The notes beneath the pieces are model-generated. The model had not been told where the DNA came from and made no database searches. It worked only from the letters and a program-made list of their open reading frames with translations. The translations under genes were made by a program, and so were the position numbers. Of a DNA stretch of 64,000 nucleotides, positions 1 through 6,858 are shown one piece after another. The stretch is from Sphingomonas sp. Leaf67. Its GTDB lineage: Bacteria > Pseudomonadota > Alphaproteobacteria > Sphingomonadales > Sphingomonadaceae. Every line of letters begins with the position of its first letter. Position 1 is the first letter of the stretch. The stretch is taken from NCBI RefSeq assembly GCF_001421965.1, contig NZ_LMLP01000001.1:924711-988710 (forward strand), in the 5' to 3' direction.

Positions 1-4
1 CGCC

Positions 5-836
5 GTGCTCGACGAGGTGGCGACCTGGCAGCAACGGCCGCTCGATCCGGTCTATCCGCTCGTCTTCTTCGACGCCTTGCGGGTGAAGATCCGCGACGAA
101 GGCATGGTGCGCAACAAAGCCATCCACATCGCGCTGGGCGTTCGCGCCGATGGCACCAAGGAGGTGCCGGGCCTGTGGCTAGAGCAGAAGCCGAACGCCC
201 GGACGATGATCCGGGGGATCATCGTCAGTGAGGCTGGGCGCCAAATTCTGGCTCAGGGTCATGAACGAGCTCAGGAACCGCGGCACCGAGGATATCCTCC
301 TTGCCGTCGTCGACGGGCTGAAGGGCTTTCCCGATGCCATCACCGCCGTATTTCCGGAGGCAGTCGTCCAGACATGTATTGTCCATCTGCTTAGAAATTC
401 GATGGATTTCGTCTCCTGGAAGGACCGCAAGGGCCTCGCGACAGCGCTGAAGGAAGTCTACCGCGCACCCAGCGCCAAGGCGGCCGAGCAGGCGCTGACG
501 GCCTTCGAGGCCGGGCCCTGGGGCACCCGCTACCCGGCCATTGGCCAGAGCTGGCGGCGCGCGTGGGCCGAGGTGATCCCGTTCTTCGCCTTCCCCGACG
601 AGGTCCGACGGATCATCTACACCACCAACGCCATTGAAGCGCTCAACTCAAAGCTGCGCCGGGCCGTGCGTGCCCGGGGGCATTTCCCCAGCGACGAGGC
701 CGCCACCAAGCTGCTCTACCTGATCTTGAACCGCTCGGAGAAAGAGTGGAGGATGCCGCCACGTGAGTGGACCATGGCCAAGGCCCGGTTCGCCGTCATC
801 TTCGGCGAGCGCTTCATCCGCGCCATGGCGGCGTAA
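5..836 (+). pseudogene. IS256-family (Mutator-type) transposase, frameshifted
   Basis: Two overlapping frames (5-394 and 228-836) together give the catalytic half of an IS256-family DDE transposase. The first Asp lies in FFDALRVKIRD, the second in AVVDGLKGFPDA, and the Glu in TTNAIEALNSKLRR. The frames should join as WLEQ-xx-GAKFW, but about 50 bases (187-236) stand where about 6 are expected. The extra DNA shifts the frame and contains a perfect 11-bp inverted repeat (202-226). The 5' part is cut by the window edge. The enzyme would normally cut and join the element ends by transposition; this copy is probably inactive unless the frame is rescued. Confidence 0.8.
202..226. repeat. Perfect inverted repeat within the extra DNA in the transposase
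   Basis: The 11-base arms gacgatgatcc (202-212) and ggatcatcgtc (216-226) are separated by GGG. The repeat sits inside the roughly 44-nt surplus that breaks the IS256 transposase reading frame, so it is probably part of a small insertion. Confidence 0.7.
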
Positions 837-877
837 TGTGCATCCGCCCGCCCGCACACGAAATTACTGACAGTCCC

Positions 878-1098
878 TCCACGGCTACTGCCTCCTCTTC
901 GATCGTCAGCGTCGTGGACCTGGCCTCTTTGGGTCCGGTCCGCAGACCGACCGTCAATAAACGTTTGCGCCACTTGGCGATCGTCTTCTGGTCGACGCCG
1001 TGGCACCTTGCCAGCGCTCTCAGGCTCTCTTTACTATGTTATATCGCTCGACGGACAACCTCGGTCTTCGTGGCGCTCCCGCGCAAAACCTGGCGCTT
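878..1098 (-). pseudogene. IS481-family transposase, N-terminal relic
   Basis: Translating the minus strand from about 1092 downward gives QVLRGSATKTEVVRRAI, then a stop, then HSKESLRALARCHGV and DQKTIAKWRKR, followed by TGPKEARSTTLTIEEEAVAV. This matches the N-terminal helix-turn-helix of the IS481-type transposases that typically read GQVLHGSATTTEAVRRAIQHSQESLRALARRYG. The Gln codon expected in AIQHS is a TAA stop here, the start codon is not intact, and the frame ends where the IS256 element begins. It is therefore a dead fragment interrupted by the IS256 insertion. Confidence 0.65.
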
Positions 1099-1627
1099 CC
1101 TTCCACTCGCTCGTGGTTGTCGCACCACCAATCACCGGGAGCAAACAGCTAGACTGACGTATGATACGTGGGGTGACCATATGCCTTCCTGACAACGGCG
1201 GGCATCGACCCGCTGAGGATCGCCTCCCTTTCCCCAGACGGACCAGACGTCTGCGGTTTGATCGGCGCTGCATCCATGCGGGCTACCCGTCGTAGCAATC
1301 TTGACGACCGGGCAACGCGACGAAGGCCTTGAAAACCCGGTTCGGCGTTCGCCTCTAGCCGGGACCACGCGGTTGGTTGACCACGGTGCCCGACGAAATG
1401 CTTCTCCGCTCGACAGATTCAGCGTTTGAGCAATCGCGAATGGCCCGTCGCGCTTGCCGGATGGCCTAAGGCGCCATCGAACGGTAGAAAATAACCGATG
1501 CGGGCAGTCGCCTGCACCGACTCCCGCTCGACCACCGCGATGGCTCAGTCGATGTTGCCATCGACCTGCGCGCGCGGAATGCTCCCGGGTTCGCGGTCAC
1601 GCAGCTCCGGGAAAGACGATCAAACCG
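1099..1627. other. Non-coding or decayed stretch
   Basis: I see no gene here. The open frames are short, and none carries a recognisable motif, a ribosome site, or the strong G/C third-position bias of the real genes in this window. It probably represents decayed mobile-element flank. Confidence 0.5.
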
Positions 1628-1978
1628 CTAGTTTCGGGCTTTGCGTGCTGCGTACCGGGCATCTCGCGCCGCTTTCAGTTCCGCTGCCGTCGGTACCTTC
1701 GGAAGCTTCGCCTTTGCGGCTTCTGCTTCTGCAAGGGCGGCTGCTTCAGCGGCCGCTTTTGCCTGTTCCGCGGCTTCCTTGGCCAAGGCAGCGGCCGCGA
1801 GCTTCGCAGCCTGCCGCTCGGCCTGCGCAGCTTCTCGTGCTTCACGGGCAGCTTTACGCTCTGCCACGACGACTGGGTCAGGTTCGGGTCGTTGACGATA
1901 CTGCTTCAACGCCTCCAGTTTGGCTGCACGAGCAGCAGCAGTACGCTCGTTGAAATCAGGGGTCTTGAATGCCGGCAT
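1628..1978 (-). CDS. DUF6481 family protein
   Basis: This is a 116-residue protein beginning MPAFKTPDFNERTAAAR. It continues as an almost uninterrupted Ala/Lys/Glu/Arg-rich helix and ends in DARYAARKARN. That composition and the conserved N-terminal PDFNER segment are typical of the DUF6481 family, which is common in sphingomonads and has no assigned function. It is expected to be a highly charged coiled coil, soluble, with no signal peptide. The open frame extends 32 codons further upstream, but the start at 1978 is chosen because family members begin at this Met. A stem-loop lies 18 nt upstream of it in the leader. Confidence 0.75.
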   Translation of the reverse strand: MPAFKTPDFNERTAAARAAKLEALKQYRQRPEPDPVVVAERKAAREAREAAQAERQAAKLAAAALAKEAAEQAKAAAEAAALAEAEAAKAKLPKVPTAAELKAARDARYAARKARN

Positions 1979-1995
1979 CAATATGTCCCAAGGAC

Positions 1996-2011
1996 GGGGC
2001 AATATCGCCCC
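1996..2011 (-). promoter_or_regulatory. Leader hairpin upstream of the DUF6481 gene
   Basis: GGGGC and GCCCC arms flank a six-base AT-rich loop 18 nt upstream of the DUF6481 start codon. It could form a small 5'-leader stem. No family assignment is possible. Confidence 0.3.
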
Positions 2012-2859
2012 GGAAACCATATAACGCTTTACGCCGTTCGCAGAAGAGGCATCCGGTCGTAAATTTACGAACACTCGCCGCCGTTACCGATCGCATCTAC
2101 TCGCCGGAACGTGATCAACGACGCGCATGACACGGTCCGAAAATTCTGATCGACGGCATTCGACCACAACGCGGTACCGGCATTCTCGTCGGACTGTCCC
2201 TACATCGACGTATCAAAGGAAGCATGCCTTGAACATCCCGACACCGCGCGCCAGGCAGCTGTGCGTTTCGACCAGCCGTGACGATTGAAAAGCTCAACAT
2301 GACCGTAAACCCAGGCGCAGCGTCGGTCTATCGCGGGCGGTCACCTGCGCTTGACGCCTTGCGCAGCGGTGCCGCTCGTGCGGAACGGCTCTATATCGGC
2401 CGCGCCCTTCGACTTGGACTACATATTGTACCAGCGATGGTGGCGCTGAACGTGCTTCGGGAGCTCGACCTGTTGTTCACCTACGCCATCAACGAACGCG
2501 CTACCCGGTCAGGGCTGGCAACCTGCCCAGCCGATGCGCCGTCGAGGATCAAGCTATGCGTGCTTTCGTCGATCTGCCCGACCAGCGCCAGTGATCGGGA
2601 CCGATACCGCACAAATGCTTTGGACAGAGTACGCCTCGATCGCACTGCATGCCATGCGTCGGGGCACTCGCCGATGGCAACTGGCATGGACGATGATCGG
2701 ATCGCCAAGATGCTGTCGGCAACGGTTTGTTGGCATGTCCTCACCGCTGAAAAACTCGGAGCTTCCGATCGAGGTACGGTAACAAGCCGTTGAGCCTCGA
2801 CGCAGAGCGCTTGCCTCACCAGACTCACCCCTTTGATACAGCTTCCACGCGCAGGATGG
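2012..2859. other. Stretch without a supportable gene
   Basis: Open frames exist on both strands (for example 2278-2793 plus), but they have mixed composition, frequent rare codons and no recognisable domain. The region lacks the third-position GC bias of the neighbouring genes. I see no repeat or RNA gene. It reads as decayed DNA between the IS remnants and the broken esterase-like sequence. Confidence 0.45.
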
Positions 2860-3360
2860 AAAGGCCGCCCCGCAACGAGAAGCATCTTACCGTGATCGAA
2901 CGGCCGACCATTCTTTCGAACTGCGGCCGCATATCTATCCCGGCACGGTTCGCCGCTACCGGGTCCACGTCCCGGAAGGTTACAAGGCGCGGCAAACCCG
3001 AACGGATTGCTCCGCATTCCGGTCGTCCTCGACGCACGGATCTGCCGTCACGCGACACCACCGCCTACAGGCTCGTTCGTCACGACAGGCCACCGGGCAA
3101 CGCATTGTCCCGATACGTTGCGGATTCGTAATCCCGACCATCGCGAGGAATATGATGCCGTTTCCGATGATCGCACGCATGACACCGGACGAACTCCTGC
3201 CGGCGCAATGCGACGGATGCCGACGCCGGAGCGATACTCCCATAGGCCGTGCAATCGATATGGCCAGATCAGCGCCCGCAACCATGAACGTTCGCAGGGC
3301 CATTCGACATTCTCAGGGAACACGATGGACCGCCGCCAATCAGCGGCTCCTGCCACCGAC
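2860..3360 (+). pseudogene. Probable decayed esterase-like gene
   Basis: One frame at about 2930-2995 reads HIYPGTVRRYRVHVPEGYK, which resembles the XYPGTVRDYWVYVPxxY segment of enterochelin-esterase-like alpha/beta hydrolases. Further on, in shifted frames, RNPDHREEYDAVSDD (about 3127-3170) and ARMTPDELLP (about 3175-3205) line up, in order, with the RNxEYDxxxDxYARxLxDELLP segment of the same family. The nucleophile-elbow region is not clean. The order and spacing suit an esterase broken by several frameshifts. This is recognition by eye of short motifs, so it remains tentative. Confidence 0.35.
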
Positions 3361-3454
3361 CATCCAGAATTCCGCCGGTGACACGACGACTGCCCTTTAC
3401 CTAAACCTATGGCTTGGTTAGCTTTATCTTTAGAAAAAACACAGGAGGGCGCTT

Positions 3455-3943
3455 GTGGGAGCGTACGGGCCGATCGGGGCGAACGAGATGCAGCGGCAGG
3501 CAGCCGTCGATCGGACCGGCATCACACGGCGTGCCAACAATCCGGCACTGCAGTCGATCGTCGAGGACGCGGCCCGGCTTGCCAAAACACCAATAGCGGC
3601 GGTGACGATCATCGATCGTGCCCGACAGTGGTTCGCGGCTCGGATCGGGCTCGACGCGGAAGAGGGTCCGCGTAGCGAAGCGTTCTGCGCCCATACCATC
3701 TTGAGACCCGGCGAGCCTCTCATCGTGCTGGACACGCTGGCGGATGTTCGGTTCGCAAGAAATCCAGCAGTGATCGAGGCACCGCATATTCGCTTCTATG
3801 CAGGTATACCGCTGGTCAACCGCGCAGGGTACGCGCTTGGCGCACTCTGTGTGGCCGACACGGAGCCGCGATTGGATACGTTCGACATCTACGCGCTGAG
3901 CCATCTTGCGAGGACGGTGGAGCGACTGGTTAGTTCGACCTGA
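3455..3943 (+). CDS. Stand-alone GAF-domain protein
   Basis: This is a 162-residue soluble protein that consists almost wholly of one GAF domain (about residues 25-160). It includes a core segment around EAFCAHTILRPGEPLIVLD and the late motif FYAGIPLVNRAGYALGALCV. GAF domains bind small ligands or chromophores. With no output domain it may act as a sensor partner or as a free-Met-sulfoxide-reductase-like protein, but no specific function can be assigned. A GTG start is chosen because AGGAGG lies six bases upstream. A second GAF gene sits at the far side of the minus-strand antiporter operon. Confidence 0.8.
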   Translation: MGAYGPIGANEMQRQAAVDRTGITRRANNPALQSIVEDAARLAKTPIAAVTIIDRARQWFAARIGLDAEEGPRSEAFCAHTILRPGEPLIVLDTLADVRFARNPAVIEAPHIRFYAGIPLVNRAGYALGALCVADTEPRLDTFDIYALSHLARTVERLVSST

Positions 3944-4036
3944 TCCCCCGGCGAGCATCCTGTGCCAATCCATCGAGCCCGATCGCGATTACCGGCCCAA
4001 GGCCGCGCGGCCGGTCGGGCGACGACTGCCCGGCAT

Positions 4037-4411
4037 CTACCGATCGCCCGACGGCGGCTTTCCTGCCGCGAACTGTTCGTCGCTGGCCAGTGGATCGTCG
4101 GTGATCCCGTCGAGCGGCGTACGCGCCACATAGGTTGCCCGGCCGAGCAGTTGTGCGCCGAAGGGTAGGGTTACGAGCAGGAAGAGGATCGTCAACAATC
4201 CCGTCTGCGGCCGCGCGACTTCGCCCAGCAGCATCGCGCCGACGATCACCAGCGCCGTGCCGAGCGTCCCCGCCTTCGTCGCGCTGTGCATCCGTTGCAA
4301 TGCGTCGGGCAGGCGGACGAGGCCGATGGCGGCGACCAGCAGAAAGGCGACCCCGGCCGCCATCAACAGCACACCGGCGGACATCGACAGGGAAATTTCG
4401 GCGAGCGCCAT
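4037..4411 (-). CDS. mnhG: Monovalent cation/H+ antiporter subunit G
   Basis: This 124-residue protein is the last subunit of an Mrp/Mnh/Pha-type multisubunit antiporter in the inner membrane. Three predicted membrane spans fill residues 8-95, and the motif RLPDALQRMHSATKAGTLG is diagnostic of the MnhG/PhaG family. The tail after residue 100 is polar. Its start lies two bases after the mnhF stop (TGACCATG), so it is translated as part of the operon. In the complex the small subunits are needed for assembly and ion transport. Confidence 0.9.
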   Translation of the reverse strand: MALAEISLSMSAGVLLMAAGVAFLLVAAIGLVRLPDALQRMHSATKAGTLGTALVIVGAMLLGEVARPQTGLLTILFLLVTLPFGAQLLGRATYVARTPLDGITDDPLASDEQFAAGKPPSGDR

Positions 4412-4413
4412 GG

Positions 4414-4692
4414 TCAGGGCTGCTTTCGCTGTTCGAGGAAGAGAGCGAACGCGGACGTCGCGACGAAGCTGACGAGCGACAGGACCAGCGCGACGTCGAG
4501 AAAGCCGCTGCGCCCCGTTGCGACGGCGGTCAACGCGGAGAAGGCGACCGCGATGGCGGTCAGCATGTCGAACGCGACGAAGCGGTCGGCCGGCGTCGGG
4601 CCACGCAGCATCCGCCACGCCGCCAGCGCCAGCGCGACGCCGAGCAGTGCCATCAGCCCCCACGCGATGCCGGCCAGATCGAACGCGATCAT
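4414..4692 (-). CDS. mnhF: Monovalent cation/H+ antiporter subunit F
   Basis: This 92-residue protein has three predicted membrane helices. The conserved LRGPTPADRFVAFDMLT loop after the first helix is characteristic of MnhF/PhaF. The ATG at 4692 overlaps the mnhE stop as ATGA, which supports this start over the longer open frame. It is a component of the Mrp complex that exchanges Na+ or K+ for protons. Confidence 0.9.
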   Translation of the reverse strand: MIAFDLAGIAWGLMALLGVALALAAWRMLRGPTPADRFVAFDMLTAIAVAFSALTAVATGRSGFLDVALVLSLVSFVATSAFALFLEQRKQP

Positions 4693-5024
4693 GCCGCCAA
4701 CTCCCGTATCCAGCGTTCGTACAACCGCCGAAACCGCGCGATCGTCGCGAGTGGATCGGGCGCGTCGAGCACGTGGAGATACAGCCGGCGGCGATCGCCC
4801 GACACATGCAGGCACGTCGATCCGGGCGTAAGTGACGTGAAATAGGCGAGCAGCGCTACCGCCCATGGCTGTCGAAGGTCGGTCGTCATCACGAGAATGG
4901 CGGGCCGGTTCCGCAACCGGGGGCGCAACACTACCGCCGCCACCCGAAACGACGAGAAGACCAGATCCCACAGGAACACCGCCAGCAGGGCTGGGACGGC
5001 AACGATCCGCCGCACGATGGTCAT
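4689..5024 (-). CDS. mnhE: Monovalent cation/H+ antiporter subunit E
   Basis: This 111-residue MnhE-family subunit has a membrane-anchoring N-terminal helix (about residues 7-35) and a soluble part. The soluble part contains LTPGSTCLHVSGDRRRLYLHVLD, the family signature. It is shorter than the roughly 160-residue Bacillus form because the extra N-terminal helices are absent. The ATG at 5024 overlaps the mnhD stop. Confidence 0.85.
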   Translation of the reverse strand: MTIVRRIVAVPALLAVFLWDLVFSSFRVAAVVLRPRLRNRPAILVMTTDLRQPWAVALLAYFTSLTPGSTCLHVSGDRRRLYLHVLDAPDPLATIARFRRLYERWIRELAA

Positions 5025-6487
5025 AGCCCCAACTCCGTCAAGGTGCGCGCCGAGGTTCGTGCGACGACCCACAGCGATTGTGGGAACAGCCCGATGGCAA
5101 GCGTCGCGGCGGACAGCACCGCCATCCCCGCCTTCATCGCGGTCGGCACGCGGCGCGGCTGGCGATCGGTCGGCAGCGCCTTCCAACAGGTTTCCGACCA
5201 CAAATTGGCGACCGAAACGATCGTCAGCAGCGCGGCGATCAGCGCGATCAGCGCCAGCCAGCCCATGCCGGCATCAACCGACGCCCGCAGGACGAACAGC
5301 TTTGCCCAGAAACCGGAGAGCGGTGGAATACCCGCCAGCGACAGCATCGGCACTGCGAACAGAAATACGAACCACCGGTCCGACCGCACCATGCCGCCGC
5401 TACGCTTCAGGTCCCAGCTGCCGGTCGCGCGGCGGATCGCACCGATGCCAAGGAACAGGTTCGCCTGCACGATCATTGAATGAATCATGGTGAAGGTCGC
5501 CGCCGCCAGTCCCATCGCCGACCCGATCGCCAGCCCGGCCGCCATATACCCGACCTGCGCCACGACATGATAGCCGATCAGCCGGCGCATGTCGGTCTGC
5601 GCCAGCGTCGCCAGCGCGCACAGCAGCATCGTCACGGCGGCCAGCACGGCGATGACCGGATACAGCTGCGCCGCGCCGCTGCCGAACATGCCGGCCATCA
5701 CGAGCATCAGCGCGAAGAAGCCCATCTTCGTCATCAACGCCGCAAACACCGCCGCAACCGTCAACGGCGCGGCGGCGTAGGAAGCGGGGAGCCAGACATG
5801 GAAGGGGGCAAGACCGGATTTGAGTGCAAAGCCCGACAGCAGGAGCGCCGCGGCGACGCCGGTCGTGACGCTGGGCGGGCGCGACTTGAGGATCGTCGCG
5901 AGGCTGGCCATGTCGAGCGTGCCGGTCACGCCGTAGAGCAGCCCGATGCCGATCAGGATCGCCGTCGCACCGACCATGCCGAACACGGCATAGCGGGTCG
6001 CACCGCCGACCTGATGCCGCCGCCGGTCGAGCAGGATCAGTCCCAGCGCCGCGACCAGCGCCAGTTCGAACCAGACATACAGGTTGAACAGGTCGGTCGT
6101 CAGCAACGCGCCGTCGACCGCCCCGATCAGCGCCAGCATCAACGCGTCATAGCCCGCCCGCCGCCGCCGGTCGCCGATGTCCGCCCGTGCGAAGATCGCC
6201 GCGGCGCAGGCGACCAGCGCCACGACGGCGACCAGCGCGACGCCCGGCAGGCGCGCGGCAAAGCCCACGCCGATCCCGCCCGGCCAGCCCCCGAAGATCG
6301 TGACGGCAAGGCTGTCGCGATCGAGCGTCCGCAGCAACAGCGCGAACGATGCGAGCACGGTCAGCGCGACGATGCCGCCCGCGAACGGCTCAACCAGCCG
6401 CGGCCGCCGGCGCAGCACCATCGCGACCGCGCCGCCGGCCAGCGGCAGGACGACCGGCGCCAGCAACAACAGGGCGTCGGGCATCAT
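5021..6487 (-). CDS. mnhD: Monovalent cation/H+ antiporter subunit D
   Basis: This 488-residue polytopic protein is related to the proton-pumping NuoM/NuoN subunits of complex I (proton_antipo_M domain across roughly residues 100-420). Recognisable segments include LYVWFELALVAALGLILLD and PFHVWLPASYAAAP. It probably forms one of the two proton-translocating channels of the Mrp complex. The paired start codons at 6487/6484 overlap the mnhC stop. Confidence 0.92.
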   Translation of the reverse strand: MMPDALLLLAPVVLPLAGGAVAMVLRRRPRLVEPFAGGIVALTVLASFALLLRTLDRDSLAVTIFGGWPGGIGVGFAARLPGVALVAVVALVACAAAIFARADIGDRRRRAGYDALMLALIGAVDGALLTTDLFNLYVWFELALVAALGLILLDRRRHQVGGATRYAVFGMVGATAILIGIGLLYGVTGTLDMASLATILKSRPPSVTTGVAAALLLSGFALKSGLAPFHVWLPASYAAAPLTVAAVFAALMTKMGFFALMLVMAGMFGSGAAQLYPVIAVLAAVTMLLCALATLAQTDMRRLIGYHVVAQVGYMAAGLAIGSAMGLAAATFTMIHSMIVQANLFLGIGAIRRATGSWDLKRSGGMVRSDRWFVFLFAVPMLSLAGIPPLSGFWAKLFVLRASVDAGMGWLALIALIAALLTIVSVANLWSETCWKALPTDRQPRRVPTAMKAGMAVLSAATLAIGLFPQSLWVVARTSARTLTELGL

Positions 6488-6858
6488 GACGGTTCGACCG
6501 GTTTGGTCGTGGGCCGTGGTTCGACCAGATCGAGATCGCGCGCGTCGAGCGATCCCGTCGCGTGCCACCCGCGCAAAACGACCGTCGCGAGGATGACCGT
6601 CAGGGCGAGGCCGATGACGATCGCGGTCAGGATCAGCGCCTGGATCGTCGGATCGGCCGACACGCCGAGCGTCTTCGCCCCCTCCCGGATCAACGGCGGT
6701 TGCCGCCCGCCCCGTCCACCGGCGACGAACAGCATCAGGTTCGTGCCGGTTGCCAGCAGCGCCAGCCCCAGCAGGATCCGCACCAGATTGCGCGACAACA
6801 CCATATGCAGCGCACAGGCGATGACGATCGCAGCGGCGACGGCGTGGAGCAGGATCAT
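6484..6858 (-). CDS. mnhC: Monovalent cation/H+ antiporter subunit C
   Basis: This 124-residue NuoK-like subunit has three membrane helices. The motif NLVRILLGLALLATGTNL in helix 2 and the TIQALILTAIVIGLA segment in helix 3 identify MnhC/PhaC. The polar C-terminal tail (residues 100-124) is a little longer than in many homologues. Its ATG overlaps the stop of the fused A/B gene. Confidence 0.92.
   Translation of the reverse strand: MILLHAVAAAIVIACALHMVLSRNLVRILLGLALLATGTNLMLFVAGGRGGRQPPLIREGAKTLGVSADPTIQALILTAIVIGLALTVILATVVLRGWHATGSLDARDLDLVEPRPTTKPVEPS

Larger units (their letters stand above)
1..877 (+). mobile_element. IS256-family insertion sequence, right part
   Basis: The window opens inside an IS256-type element. 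It carries a Mutator-type transposase reading frame, and downstream of the stop there is a terminal-repeat-like end at about 855-877. Read on the minus strand, that end begins gggactgtcagtaatttcg. Immediately beyond 877 the sequence changes to an IS481-type transposase remnant on the minus strand, so the right boundary is placed at about 877. The left end lies outside the window. The exact terminal repeat and target duplication cannot be confirmed with one end missing. Confidence 0.75.

Noticed and set aside
2278..2793. 171-residue plus-strand frame in the non-coding stretch
   Set aside because: It has no recognisable domain, poor codon bias, and competing frames of equal quality on the other strand. 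It is reported as unassigned DNA.
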